Source of the DNA: Blasia pusilla
Taxonomy: Eukaryota > Marchantiophyta > Marchantiopsida > Blasiales
Assembly (NCBI GenBank): GCA_050084515.1
Contig: CM114272.1
Coordinates: 41,726,001 to 41,790,000, forward strand
Length of the DNA stretch: 64,000 nt
Direction: 5' to 3'
Part shown: positions 43,540 to 54,791 of the stretch, in pieces
Position numbering within the stretch: position 1 is the first letter of the stretch
Layout: the number at the start of each line of letters is the position of its first letter
Made by a program: the position numbers and the translations under genes
The notes under the pieces: generated by a model
Database searches by the model: none
What the model was told of the DNA's origin: nothing
Seen by the model: the letters and a program-made list of their open reading frames with translations, nothing else

Positions 43540-44490
43540 ACGCCGCCGCCCACTCCCAAGCCGAGGATCCATGTCAAGCGATTCAGTCCATCGCTCGACC
43601 CAAGACATGGCGTCGTGATGCCTCTAACACGGATGGTACTGCCGTCACTCCTGTGGGAAATCCCATCGCTTGCTCTCTCTCGTCGGCGTTGGGCTCCACC
43701 AACCGCTGAACCTGGTCATCCCAAACCAAGCCAGGACCAGCCTCCTTGTATGCATAGGAAGCGGAAAACTCACAACGTGGGCAAGGCGCCCGCGGCCGCC
43801 TACCCTGCTGACCACGATCGGCGATGGTCGATCATCGTGCCTCCGTCTGGATCGGCGACGACACCGGATCAGAATGGAATCCACTAACAAAGGAAGGGGC
43901 GCTCCACTCGCAGATACGCCCTCCATAACACCGCATGGGGCACCAAGTTGGTCCACCATAGACGCGGGAAATGGGCTCTAGAACCTACACTCGCCGCATC
44001 CAAGAACATCTTTGGGCCAATCCAGGCATGCACTGATGAGCACTAAATCACGACCGTGACTGGAATCTCTAAGATCGGCACATTCTCCGAATGTAGGCCG
44101 AGAACGAGATCGGTGCTCTGAATCGCCGTAAGACCCTCAACATCTCCCAAAACAACCTGGACCGAGTGTCAACCAACCCGCTGCCTCGTCCGAAGACTCG
44201 ATTGGCCTACGACATGGCCAACCGGCAATGACCAAATCAATGGTCCCTACCCGCTCTAAGTCCTGCGCCCCCAACAACAAAATATCCCTCGGTAGGGAAC
44301 TGGTACTTCAGACTACGGACGAGACAATAAGTCGGGAAAACGAGGCGTAATTGCGCCACATGTCGTAGTGAGACGCTCGCAAAGATCATCACTCTCCACA
44401 TACAGTCATCACAGACTCGCACTCTGCTGCAAAACAAAAAAATGCTAACCTGGTGCTAATCCCTCCAAAGAGATCTAACACTCAAATACC
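43540..44490 (-). pseudogene. DNMT3-like cytosine-C5 DNA methyltransferase domain (element C)
   Basis: Minus-strand motifs in shifting frames. Motif I is VLDLFGGIST, directly after PLDTTPIVW (44460-44520), then an acidic YVESDD-like motif II. Next is GAQDLERVGTIDLVIAGWPC (44212-44271), motif IV with the catalytic Cys followed by RRP where element A has QGHS. Motif VI is SENVPIL (near 44090). A motif VIII-like DAASVGSRAH, PRLWWTNL follows (43945-44010). The C-terminal part has AGPGLVWDDQV, EPNADEREQAMGFPTGVT, RRHVLG and RAMD, then LNRLTWIL (43560-43740). The motif order is unpermuted, as in DNMT3, and SRAH..RLWW..NL parallels the AHR.R.FW.NL stretch of DNMT3. At least four frame changes; inactive. 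Confidence 0.75.
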
Positions 44491-44499
44491 CTCCTCCGG

Positions 44500-45426
44500 G
44501 GTACACCACACAATGGGTGTGGTATCCAAGGGTATCATCGTAGCACTCCCTGCTACCTTGGGTTCCTCAGACCCGTCAAGCTCAGGTGCAAACGCCTCAC
44601 TCCACGCGGTCTGCACGTGCTCATCTGCCAATCGTTGAAGCTCCTCGGGCCGAGCCCCCAAATGCACCTCTCCTCCACGGAATGATGCAGCTCCCATAAC
44701 ACTCCTCTCCATAGAAATGTCAGGAACGGGAGTATCCTCTGTATGGACATGTCCCTCAATCAAATCACTAGGCCAAGTGATGGCACTACTAAATGCTACT
44801 AAGGTCGCCATCTCTCCTAGCCGTTGCTCGATCACTGCACCTGTGAATAGAACGGGTAATGAGCTAAGGCGCCCATCACCTGACTGCCATCCTGGTCTGT
44901 AGGACGTTGACTCCTCCCAGTAATCCAGGGAAAACCCCATCGGGTATAACACAGCTCCACCAACCAAGACGTCGTAAAACTCAGCATCAGTCACTATCGC
45001 CTTGGCGCGCACCACGGACTCATCTGTAGGATGTCCCGGGCGAATCCTCACCACGACCTCCTGTCGGGTGATATACTATGTGGTACTCGCTCCACCCAAG
45101 GATGTCTGTATGCGAAATGGACAACACTCCACATCGGCTCTCGTCAAGCCCAATCCTATGAATGACGCTTTCCCCAACATCAAGGGTTGCGCTCCTGAAT
45201 CCAACAAGACACGCTGCGGACTAAAAGCTCTACCTCCAGGACTCACCAACTGGAAGACCTCTCCTCGGTTATCCAACAACACAACACCAGGAGAAGCCAT
45301 GGCACGCTCTATCGTGGGTCTAGCGGGCATCTCCGCCATCCTAGCAGCCGCAGCCTGCCATGAATCTGACGTGGACGGCCCGAGCATCCACTCCAAGGGC
45401 AGGTCCATCACCTCCTCTGCAATCAC
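44500..45426 (-). pseudogene. Retropepsin-type protease and linker domain (element C)
   Basis: The minus strand contains the aspartic protease loop VLLDSGAQPLMLGK (catalytic DSG), then GLGLTRADVECC and, after one stop (TAG near 45075), a conserved stretch TDAEFYDVLVGGAVLYPMGF and SYRPGWQSGDGRLSSLPV. The latter is a Gag-Pol specific segment of this lineage. It leads through an acidic linker to PLDTTPI at the methyltransferase border. It would process the polyprotein. Confidence 0.7.
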
Positions 45427-45793
45427 CTCTCAACGTGATGCAGGAACTCCAACTCCGCGCTCACATAGTGAAGCGGCCAGCCAAAAAGCCTCGGCGGGCG
45501 TACCCCCCAACGTCACAACATCAGAAGCAGAAAATAAAGGAGTGCGGTACACAACGGTGGCCGCCCCCAACAACGTGCTCGACACATGCCCCTCCTAAGC
45601 ATCAACAATAGGAGTCGTCGCACTCTTCTCCCATCGCCCTCCGTGCCTGCACACTAACAACATTACCAACTCTCTAGGAACTTTGATGAGGACCCATCGA
45701 TGGGGTCCTCATTGCTTCGGACAACGTGAAAGACTGAGGAAGCCTAGTCTGTCTTCTGGCTTCCCCTCGCTGTGGATCCAACTCAGCGGCTGC

Positions 45794-47480
45794 TCAACGT
45801 GCCACAACTGCGGCGGCCTCCATTTGAGCAACCCCGCACATCCATCCAGGATCCTCCAGATTTCTGGCTGCTCCATATGATGTCGATGCCACGGATCCGG
45901 CATCGGGTAACCTCAATGCCATAGCGGCGATCTGCTCCTCGTAGCCGCAGATTCGAGCGACCATCCCCTCACGTCCGGCGTCTCCCTCGGCGCGTCTAGG
46001 TGGTGGTACTCTACCTCCTCCACAGGCAGCTCCACTACCCTGTCGGGAAACTCCAACTCCTCCTCCCCCAACGGGACCACCTGGTGCACGATCTCTAGGC
46101 CCACCCGGACCGGCTACTCGATCTGGTGCCCTCTCTGGCCCTCGGTCCGAACGTAGCTCAAGATGTAAACTGAAACACATGGCGCGTGTATGACCATACC
46201 TCTGACAATAGTCACACTGATAACCTTTCAGTGCAAAGACACCATCTCCTCCTCCATGCTGAGGCACACGTCCATGACCCTGACGAGTGCAATCGCGCTC
46301 ATGATGGGCTCCATCACATGACCAACAAGTAATAGTAGGCAGTTGCTGTTGAGCCGCATATGAAGGCGCAGGTCTCTGTGGCACGGCCTCCCGGTATCCT
46401 CCCTGAGCTCGTGGTGCCACAGTCAACTTATCTTGGAGTCCACGTTGCTGCACAGGTGGTGCACACAATTGTGACTGCTCTCGCCCAGAACCCATGGTGG
46501 CTACGCTCTCCTCCGCCATGTTGCGCTCAATATTCTCGGCGGTGCTAAAAACATCTCTCAATGTAGGGGAGGTGTTCATAAGAAGCACCCCCTCCCGCAC
46601 GTGTCCGCAGGTCGATCCAAAGATCGCGTACCATGATTAGATAGCCTGAGCCTCTGTCACCCCCTGAGTGACGTTGATCAACCGGCGCAAGCGAGTGTAA
46701 GCCTCACGCAAACTCTCACCCGGGCGCCTCTGGAAGTCGTGGATGCTCCGCAACTTCTCCGTCCGTACCCCTTGGTAGCTCGCCCTCAACTCAGCAAAGA
46801 ACTCAACCACAAGGCTGAACTTGGGACGAACCCGACTAGACGGTGCAACTGCTCCCGTGCGAGTGACTCCTCCTAAAACATCACTAGTGGAAGAGGCAGT
46901 AGCCTCTCCTGAATCCTCCTCCTCATCTGGGAACGGCTCCGTCCATGACACATAATGTGGGTCATAGTAGAGCCTCCACGCCTCGATCTCACATGCATAT
47001 CTCTGAGAGAACTCATGGTAATCGTCCATGGGCGCCCCCTCTAAATGCTGGAACATACAGTTCCATGCTGTAAATGGGTTGAACTCTCTAGATTTCCTGG
47101 CCCGCTGGGAGTCGCACTAACTCCTAAACTCTGCTATAAAATCGTGCAACTCAATTGTGCCTACTGCACCTGAAAACCTACGCGGTCCTCTACCCCGGTC
47201 GTCCATCTCGTACGCCCAACTCGTAGGACCACTCACAACGTGTGGCGATGTGCTCACAAACTCCTCTACACCCTCCCCATCGTCTGACAATGAGACAGAA
47301 GGAGGTCGAGGTGGTCCCTCACGTGGAGACCCTTGGAACCTCGCGCCACTCCGTGTAAAACCTCTAGAGCTACTCTCGGGTTCACCACCTCGCCTCTCAA
47401 AGTCCCAAACGGACTCCGTGATGACCCTCGTGCCCCTCTCACCTGATCACTTTGAACCTCGTGAAGAATCCCTCAATCAG
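45794..47480 (-). pseudogene. Gag with CCHC zinc knuckle (element C)
   Basis: Minus strand. There is an N-terminal Ser/Gly-rich part with FSGAVGTIELHDFIAEF (near 47150), a central Gag signature IHDFQRRPGESLREAYTRLRRL (46637-47056), then a stop. A frame at 45794-46600 holds the zinc knuckle CWSCDGAHHERDC (C-x2-C-x4-H-x4-C) and a second C-x2-C-x3-GH motif (CDYCQRYGHTRAMC). It ends in a Gly/Arg-rich tract and a helical segment. Confidence 0.75.
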
Positions 47481-47869
47481 TCATCCCAAACATGCGGCAC
47501 TCGATCTACACTCTCTCTCCCCGAGACGTGTAACGTGCGGCAACACGCGGCGTGGTGCGGCAAATCGACCAGGCTATCATCTCATCGACAACCTACCCTC
47601 AACTCCGGACATCCCATACAGGTCTATGTCCCCTAGACCACATACATAAATGATGCTCTCACCATCCACACACCCAATATCCCCAAATAAATCCAAGAAT
47701 CCCTCACACGTGCAGGGTAAAGGACCAGAATAGGTAACCTGAACACATGTCGATGTCGCTCCTCAGCAACTGCAAATCTCGATCCCAACTCGATCGTGGA
47801 GACAACTCCTCCAATCAGCAAGTCATACTCCTCCCCTACTGATGCTGCTCAAAACTCCTCGATAGACAG

Positions 47870-48480
47870 TGCGGTCCCAACGGAATGATGCGGCGTTGCA
47901 GGCGACATGGAACGATGCGGCGTTGCAGGCGACACGGAACGGCTACGAACGGCACGGCCCTCGATAGTGGGATGCGGCACTCGGCGGCATACCATCCTCA
48001 ATCAATAATAATCCCACACTCTGCTCCACAATGACGGTGCGGCTCCGTGATCGAGACGGTGCGGTGCGGCCACGAGCGGCACGGCGCGGCAATCGGCGGC
48101 GCGTTGCGGCTACGGGCGTCACGGCACGATACTCGATCGTCGTCGAGCGGCTACCAATCACAACATAGCAACATGAAATCAAAACTCAAACACCATAATC
48201 GGAGGTCATTTGCCATCACTGGTTGATGAAGAAACTGCGATGACGGTGGCGGCCAAAACAAATTACGTGGTGGCGACGCAAGTCAAGGAATCAACGAACG
48301 TCGTGGAAGACCCTCCACTCCGTAATGGTGGCAATGGCACCCAAAGGGTGGACAATGGACGGTGGACCGTTGACAATGACGGTTGACCGCTGATGGTGAC
48401 GGCCGACCGATGACGGTGACGGCCGACCGATGACAGTGACGGCCGACCGATGATGGCAACGGCCGCCGCCGCTGTGGCGG
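47870..48480. repeat. GC-rich tandem repeats in the 5' region of element C
   Basis: Two short arrays. One is built on gatgcggcgttgcaggcgac (47888-47945). The other is a roughly 20-base unit close to gacggccgaccgatgacggt, repeated about five times (48375-48470). They lie between Gag and the right terminus, at the position occupied by the G-run repeat in element A. Confidence 0.75.
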
Positions 48481-48639
48481 CTGATTTAGGGTTTACACAA
48501 TTTAACCCTAAAAATCGCCTAGCAATGGCAACTTTACAAGATTGACCATAACTTTTTGCTCGCAACTCCAAATTGCGCACTATTTGTTGCACAGCGTGCA
48601 CAGCTTTATGATCTACACCAGCATCCAAAAATATTAAGA

Positions 48640-49545
48640 ATAAAAAATTTCAGTAAAAACTGAAGGGTGTTGTAAAGACCAAATGTCTCTTTCTCCTACA
48701 CAAAATTCGGCAACGCTCCCGCGCTGATTTCTCCCAACGAAAATGTAACATCTATAAAAATACAAATGAGCAAGCTACATGGTGGTCCCGAGAGCACGAG
48801 CATGGGGCAACCCGCCCCCATACTCAATCCTTATCAGAAATTGGACAGCGCTTCTGCGCGCCACTCTTCCACACGAAAAATCGGCAAATGCAAAGAATAA
48901 TGAAAGCAGCCCTTGCTCCGGTGAGCACTCCCATGAGCCGCTGAACGGGGAACACGGTCCCCAACCTGCAAAAATAGTGAGTGACCAGCGAGCTCCCCCA
49001 TGAAGCTCTCTCACTCTCTCATTCTCTCATTCTCTCTTTGTAAAGTAAGATCCAATCTCTCTCTCCACCATCTCACACCATAGCTCTCAAAGGTGTGCAC
49101 TCTCTCTCATGTCAAACCAAACCCACTCTCCTAATGAGAGGCTTGGGTTACACTCACAAGGCAAGGTACCATAGCTCCGCCGCCTCATGCCAAGAGGTTC
49201 AACAAAGAGAGAATGAGTTCTCAAGCTCTCTCTCCTTGAGGTATACCCCTCCCCTCTCCCAAACTCTCTCCATGGTAACCTATTCTCCCAAGTCACCTCC
49301 TTGGCTCTTGACCTGATGTAGGAGGTCAAGGGCCACTTACCAAAAATATAAAGTCGATCATATACTCAAAATGGTACTTACCTAAAATAGTAAGTTCCTC
49401 AATATGGCTCCAAATGAGCCGAAACGAAGGGGAAACCTGCTTTCCTGGGGTCTCAGTAGGTCATCCGCGACCTACTTAGCGTGTCCTCCACTACTCACAA
49501 AGGCGCTCTATTAGATCTCATCGATCTATCCTAAAAGACGTGACA
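48640..49545 (-). repeat. LTR-like 5' segment of element C
   Basis: Begins (minus strand) TGTCACGTCTTTTAGG. Its inner part aligns loosely with element A: attggacagcgcttctgcgc versus atggatagcacttcttccc, and caacctgcaaaaatag versus ctacctgcaaactac. Divergent. The left boundary is a guess. Confidence 0.4.
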
Positions 49546-49549
49546 CCTT

Positions 49550-50664
49550 GCTCGCTCTTCCCGTTCTCGCATTTCTACCAACAAACCTTCCACTGTCGCT
49601 TGTCGTGTTTGTGCCAATGTAGTACCCTTCGAAAGGGCTAGGTCAAGAGGCCCTTCTGGCTCTCATCCATTCGCCAGGAGAAACCGAGATTCTCTAGTTG
49701 CAGAATGCTTGGTCGAGTTATAGCAGTACTCCGCCATGCTCAACCACTTGACCCAATCTGGTTGATCAGCACTGACATAATTCCTTAAGTAATGATTCAC
49801 GATTGAGTTTACCTTTTCAGTCTGTCCATCCATCTGTGGATGGAAAGCCATACTGAAACTCAGCTTGGTCTTAAACCTCTTGAACAAGTGCTTCCAGAAA
49901 GCACTGGTAAACTTTGTATCCCGATCTGAAACAATGCTCCTCGGCAAACCGTGAGCACGCCACCAGCTATCCAGAAACAGTTGCGACATCGTATAAGCTG
50001 TTGCGGAATCCATCGTTGGCACGAATCTCGCCAACTTGCTAAACCGATCAACAATCACAAGTATAACGTTGCATCCCTCAGATTCCCGAAGACTCGTGAT
50101 GAAATCCATACTCACACTTTGCAAGGGTCCTTCTGGGATCGGAAAGGGATGCAGCAAGCCTTGTTTCTTATCATAAGAAACTCTATTCGCTTGGCAGGTC
50201 ACACAGGTCTTCACATATTGAGCAACATCCTCTTTCATGTTGGGCCAAAAAAACCACTTCAACAGAACAGCCAACATAGATTTCTCTCCTTTATGTCCTG
50301 CCAAGGGTCCGTCATGACACTCCACTAACACTTTGGTTCGCATCCTGCCTTGCCCCACATAGATCCTTCTCTGCTTGAACCTTAGTAAACCGTGCCTCAA
50401 ACTTATGTTGGCCACCTTCTCACCCTGCTTCAACTTCTTCGCGTACTCCCCTGCATGAGCGTCCTTCATATATCCTTCACGAATCCTTCTTTCCAGGTCT
50501 CTTTCTTTAGGGAACATTGCTCTCAAGACCAGTGTCGTCGATGGCATGTGTTCCTCCTTGGGACTCAACGCATCTGGAATCACATTATCTTTACCTGCCT
50601 TGTGAATCAACTCAACATCCATCAGCGCCAAGGTATCATGCCATCGCAGTTGTCTCGGTGTCAC
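49550..50664 (-). pseudogene. RNase H end and integrase core (element B)
   Basis: The minus-strand frame of 333 codons (49663-50664) starts in the RNase H tail (QLRWHDTLALMDVELIHKAG). It has the integrase zinc region (FFWPNMKEDVAQYVKTCVTC) and the DDE core: VSMDFITSLRES, RSIVSDRDTKFTSAFWK, FHPQMDGQTEKVNSIVNHYL. All three acidic residues are present. It then runs through FLLANG, stop, and on to EMREREERAR, where element C is inserted at 49546. Confidence 0.85.
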
Positions 50665-50689
50665 TCGATCCTAGGTCTCAAAATACTTG

Positions 50690-51663
50690 AGTGATATATT
50701 ATCGGTCAATACTCGAGTCCTGTGGAGCGCTAAATAATGCCGCCACTTCCTCAAGCAATAGACCACCGCGAACAACTCTTTCGCGTGAATGGGCTATCTT
50801 CTTTCACTATCGCTAAGCTTCTTGCTCTCGTATGCCACATGTCTCCCTTCTTGTACCAACATTCCTGCCACCGCGAAATCACTAGCATCGGTATGCACTT
50901 TGAAAGGTTTGTCAAACTCCGGCAGCTTCAATACTGGTTCCTGCGATAGAATTTGCTCCACTCGGCTGAATGCCTCATTAACTTCCTGGGTCCAGGTCGT
51001 GTTGGCAAACTTTGCTCTCCAATCCGTGAGAGGTCTCACAATTCCCAAAAAGTTTTTCACATAAGTGCGATAGAACTGCACCGCACCTATGAACCTCCTC
51101 ATCCCCTTTACGGTGGATGGGGGTTCCCACTCGACAATCGCTTTCACCTTCTTCATGTCCAAACTGACGCCATATGCACTAACCACGTGACCCAAGAATT
51201 TGATCTTGCTCAACCCGGATTCACTCTTCTCTACATTGGCATACAGTTGATTCGCCCTTAGCTTTGACAAAACCGCTCTCACATGTCAAACGTGCTCCTC
51301 TAGGGACTTCGAATAGATAAGTATGTCATGAATATAGATGATAACATACTCATCCATTTCCTTGTAAAAGATGGAGTTCATCAATATGGTGAACGTCGGA
51401 GGCTCGTTACATAGATCGAAAGGCATCACTACAAACTCAAAGGACCCCTATCTTATCCTACACGCAATCTTCTCCACATTTGCCTCGGCAATCCGGATCT
51501 GGTAATATCTTGACTTCAAGTCAATCCTACTGAAATATCTCGCGACTGCCAGCCTATCGAAGAGATCATCTATCCTTGGAAGAGGATAATTTTTCCGAAC
51601 CGTCACTTTATTCTGCACACGGTAATCAACACACAGCCTCATCTTTCCATCCTTCTTCTTCAC
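50690..51663 (-). pseudogene. Reverse transcriptase (element B)
   Basis: The minus strand reads [40 protein letters not shown], then a stop, VMPFDLCNEPPTFTILMNSIF and the active site IIYIHDILIYSK. The first catalytic Asp of YxDD has become His. This is followed by KIKFLGHVVSAYGVSLD, FIGAVQFYRTYVKNF and HTDASDFAVAGMLVQEGRHV. The His change alone would abolish polymerisation. Confidence 0.85.
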
Positions 51664-51694
51664 AAAAAGAACTAGTGCTCCATAAGGTGACTTG

Positions 51695-52900
51695 CTAGTC
51701 CATAAGGTCTCTGCGTATTCTGCTTGTAGCCTCCTCCACTTGTCTCATCAAGCAGAGAAACCCATTCTCCAACTTGGTCATGCTTCTCCTTGTAATCGAG
51801 TTCACTAACTCCTTTTTCGCCGGACCCTCACAGACCAACCGCACTTGCAACCGTTTGCCTTTTAGCAAGACGCTCAACCTCAAGGTTCTACGTCTTAACT
51901 CCACCTCATACGCATCCAGGAATATATTCCCCAAGACTCCGTCAATGCCATCCATTTCGCACACAGTGAAATTCTCCTTCAACTCGAATACCCCGCATCT
52001 TATGGTCAACCCCAAGACCAACTCAGAAGTCCGATGAGACTTGCCTCCTGCAAATCCTACTCAAATGGGCTCATCTGCCTTAGAGGTAGACAACCCCAAT
52101 TCCTTCATGATTCTCGGATTTAGCAAGGAGTGCGAAGCTCTTGTATCCACGAGCAACAACACATCGCGACCGGCAATCTTGGATCTTAGGTACACCAAAT
52201 TGTGCGACCTCTTGGTGACCTGAAGGGACGTCTCGAGATCACCCGCCAACAGATGCTTAGCAGAAAATGCAATCATACTCCCATTACTAACCTTCGATTT
52301 CGAACACAATTTTGCTAGGTGCCCCGGTTCGCCACAGTTGTAGCATATGACCTTGCCGTTCCCTGACTTCGAGTGCTGTCCTCCTCTCGGCTTCTCATGA
52401 AGTTCCACTCGTTTTGATGTCAAGGCATATGACTCTCCTGGATCGTGCAGGCCCCCAATCCAAACTCTTTTGAACGTCTCCATATATTTCGACTTCTTCG
52501 AAAAACCTTTTGAGCCAAAAGGGTTTCTGGGTTTGGACTTCATCGTCCCCAATCCGCTCCACTAGCTTCAGAAGATCCGCGCAGGTATCTGGCAACGTCA
52601 GCATTCAATCCTAAACCCTTTTCAGCGCTCGGCTTGAGTCCACTAATGAAGATAGCCTTCTTCGCGTGCTCATCCATCTTTGGAAGAGAAGTCAGTTTTG
52701 CACTAAACTCCCTCACATACTCGCTTAAGAAACCACTCTGCCGCATCCGCACGCATTCCACCGTGTCGCGCAACCCTTGGTACTCTAGAGTGCATCGATC
52801 AACAATCAACACCTAAAACTCCTCCCAACTCACAGGTGACTCACCAGCCAGATATTCCTCTCGTTGAGCTGTCCACCATTGTAGCGCATGATCCTTGAAA
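51695..52900 (-). pseudogene. Gag (partial) and protease (element B)
   Basis: Starting at 52900 on the minus strand, gag begins abruptly at FKDHALQWWTAQREEYL, so the N-terminal half is missing. It continues with YQGLRDTVECVRMRQSGF and the zinc knuckle CYNCGEPGHLAKLC (about 52320). The protease loop reads LLLVDTRASHSLLN, where the usual DTGA Gly is Arg. The next frame (51695-52021) has FELKENFTVCEMDGIDGVLG. Stops separate frames. Confidence 0.8.
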
Positions 52901-53478
52901 GTCAATCTTTATTGTTGCGGGCGAGCGTTCGTTGGACGGCGCCCGGCACCTTCGCTCTGCTCAAGTTCTCCGCCGGCGTCTCGCCCTCTGTCCCGAACAG
53001 ATTTCTTGAGTCGCCTAGCAATCCCAATTGTTCCGCGAAATCTAGACTTGGTTAACAAACTCTTGTTCCATGCCCTTCCAGAAATCTTTATGCGTTTGCA
53101 GAGATCTTTAGTGCGTTTGAACCGTCTTTCCATAAGTTTTCCAACGCATCCTTGTTCGGTTCAAACGCATCCTTGTTCGGTTCAAACGCATCTTGGCACT
53201 AAAAGTTATGGCCATAAATACAGTCGAAAACTCTCAAATGCTAGTGGTGTTCCAAATCCGAATTCTTCCTTTGGCAACCCACTTCTTTCAAGTCTTGTTC
53301 CGCGTTTAGTTCAGGTTTCTCAATTGCGACCAGAACATCTGAAACGCGAAGCCTTGCTTGCGTCTTGTCTCTTGTCTCTTCTTCGAGACCACTCCAACGC
53401 GCAAACCATCTTAGCGTGAGCCTGCTAATGTTCCCATGTTCGGCTTTGGCACTCGTTTGGTCAATGAGGGTCGCGACA
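52891..53478 (-). repeat. 5' LTR of element B, internally deleted
   Basis: A 588-bp copy of the 990-bp left LTR, lacking about 400 bases of its inner part and its last 16 or so bases. It carries an extra copy of a 21-base unit (catccttgttcggttcaaacg repeated, 53149-53190). Ends gggtcgcgaca at 53478. Confidence 0.85.
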
Positions 53479-53580
53479 CATTATGTGAGCGATGTCAAGA
53501 TAGCCCTACGGACATGCTAGTTGTCACCTGCACCCTAAACCATTTTCTAGTATAATGGAGTGTTATTTCGCAATATTTAC

Positions 53581-54413
53581 CTATACAAGTAATTGGAAAT
53601 GGTTGAGCCAAAGCCAAATCTTTGGTTTGTTGCCACGTTTTGGCAAGCGTGTTTTGAAACTATCCATTTTGTCGCAGATAGCGCATGGATTCTGCTCGCC
53701 AAGTGTAATATAAACTCCTTTGAGACCTTTGCACGTCATTATGTTTGACTTTCTGTGTTCCTTAATAACAGCCTTCTCCGGGCTTGTCGATGCAGTATTT
53801 CCCAGAAACTTCTGCATTGCATAGGTTGCACAGCGAGAAAGGTTATCACCTAATTTGTGAATAACAACATTGGAGAAATATTGTTCTTTGATTTGGCTGA
53901 TAGTTGATTGTGAGACTTCCGCTAATCCCAATTTCCCTCCTTCCTTATTGATTACTTCTTGTATATACTTGAGCAGAAAAATTGAGGCAACCGATTCAAT
54001 TCCTCTCTTCTTCCGTTTGACATTGATCTTTCCTTGTGGGACATCCAATCTCCAGTCTCCTCAATTATTTGCTTTACCGTTTCCACCGCTTGTGCCGTCC
54101 TCTTGGTTATGCAATTTCTTCTTAGATTTCCATGCCCCATCCGTGTCTTGCCATCTCTAACATTTCTTACTTCGTCCTCGAAGCTCATTTTTCCAAGATT
54201 GTGGATGTATCGCCAACCTGGGAGGCACACCGTTCTACCTTCCAATTGCACAACCCTTTGTCCATCAATGAAGTAAGATGAATGGACCATGGTGTGGAGT
54301 GATTCCCTTCTTTCATGAAAGGATTTGTTCCAATACTTCTCTTTACTTAAACGAACAACATCTCTCAGCGTATATTGGCAACATAATTGTCCGCAATAGT
54401 TTTTTGATGTCAC
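53581..54413 (-). pseudogene. Transposase-like protein of the CLPGWRYIH...HGN type
   Basis: Two overlapping minus-strand frames (53952-54413, then 53581-54048) join by one frame change and carry one stop. Features: a paired-cysteine N-terminus (CGQLCCQYTLRDVVRLSKEK), RRESLHTMVHSSYF, then VCLPGWRYIHNLGKMSFED, RMGHGNLRRN, a helical segment, MSHKERSMSNGRRE and LNRLP. C-terminally it has ICDKM. I recognise the C-x3-W-x3-H, HGN, then MP-type arrangement from large, mostly unnamed protein families in mosses and charophytes that look like transposon proteins. Function unproven. Confidence 0.4.
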
Positions 54414-54791
54414 TTGTGATATATCTTCCTCTCTTAGCTTTTTTTGTTTTGTTTTGGTGGCTCTTGGTAGACATCGCTTTTTACACCGATAACTGTACGT
54501 CTAATTTCTCTTTCTCTTGCCTGTTATTGCTTCAACGGCCCCTTGGGACAAGGTTGGACACTCCAAGTAGCATGTCCACAAGTCTTGTCCATCTTTAACA
54601 ATATAGGATGTCCTAGGCCATATGACTAAGTTTCTTTCAAGAACCTTGTGGTGTGTAAGACGGTTGGTGATGTTGGTAATAAATATGCCAACATGATGAT
54701 CCCCTAGTCTTTGACCACCAACTTTGTCATTTGGATTGACCTAGTGAACAATTCCCTCTCTGAAATTTTGATATCTATTGTTCTCTATAAG

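Larger units (their letters stand above)
39832..49545 (-). mobile_element. Element C: Ty3/gypsy with methyltransferase and PHD finger
   Basis: A 9.7-kb minus-strand element with the same termini as element A (TGTCGTGCGC left, GACGTGACA right). CCTT is duplicated outside both ends (39828-39831, 49546-49549). Deleting it with one CCTT rejoins the element B integrase in frame (..REEERARRSLAKAQ..), which fixes the borders exactly. Order on the minus strand: 5' noncoding about 2 kb, Gag, protease, methyltransferase, RT-RNase H (an intact 603-codon frame), integrase, PHD finger. Gag, the protease/methyltransferase region and the integrase core contain stops or frameshifts. No LTR pair is visible by eye. 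Confidence 0.85.
37636..53478 (-). mobile_element. Element B: Ty3/gypsy chromovirus split by nested element C
   Basis: Minus-strand LTR retrotransposon. Left LTR 37636-38625; right LTR about 52891-53478; outer LTR termini TGTCGCG...CGCGACA; flanks tatta (37631-37635) and catta (53479-53483), a 5-bp target duplication with one mismatch. Its own sequence totals about 6.1 kb once element C (39832-49545) and one TSD copy are removed. Coding order is Gag, protease, RT-RNase H, integrase, chromodomain. It has lost the PBS and the 5' part of gag, the RT catalytic Asp is changed, and stops are present: an inactive, old copy. Confidence 0.9.

Noticed and set aside
48263-48628. 121-codon minus-strand open frame
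   Set aside because: Mostly translation of the 20-base tandem repeat in the 5' region of element C. No domain.
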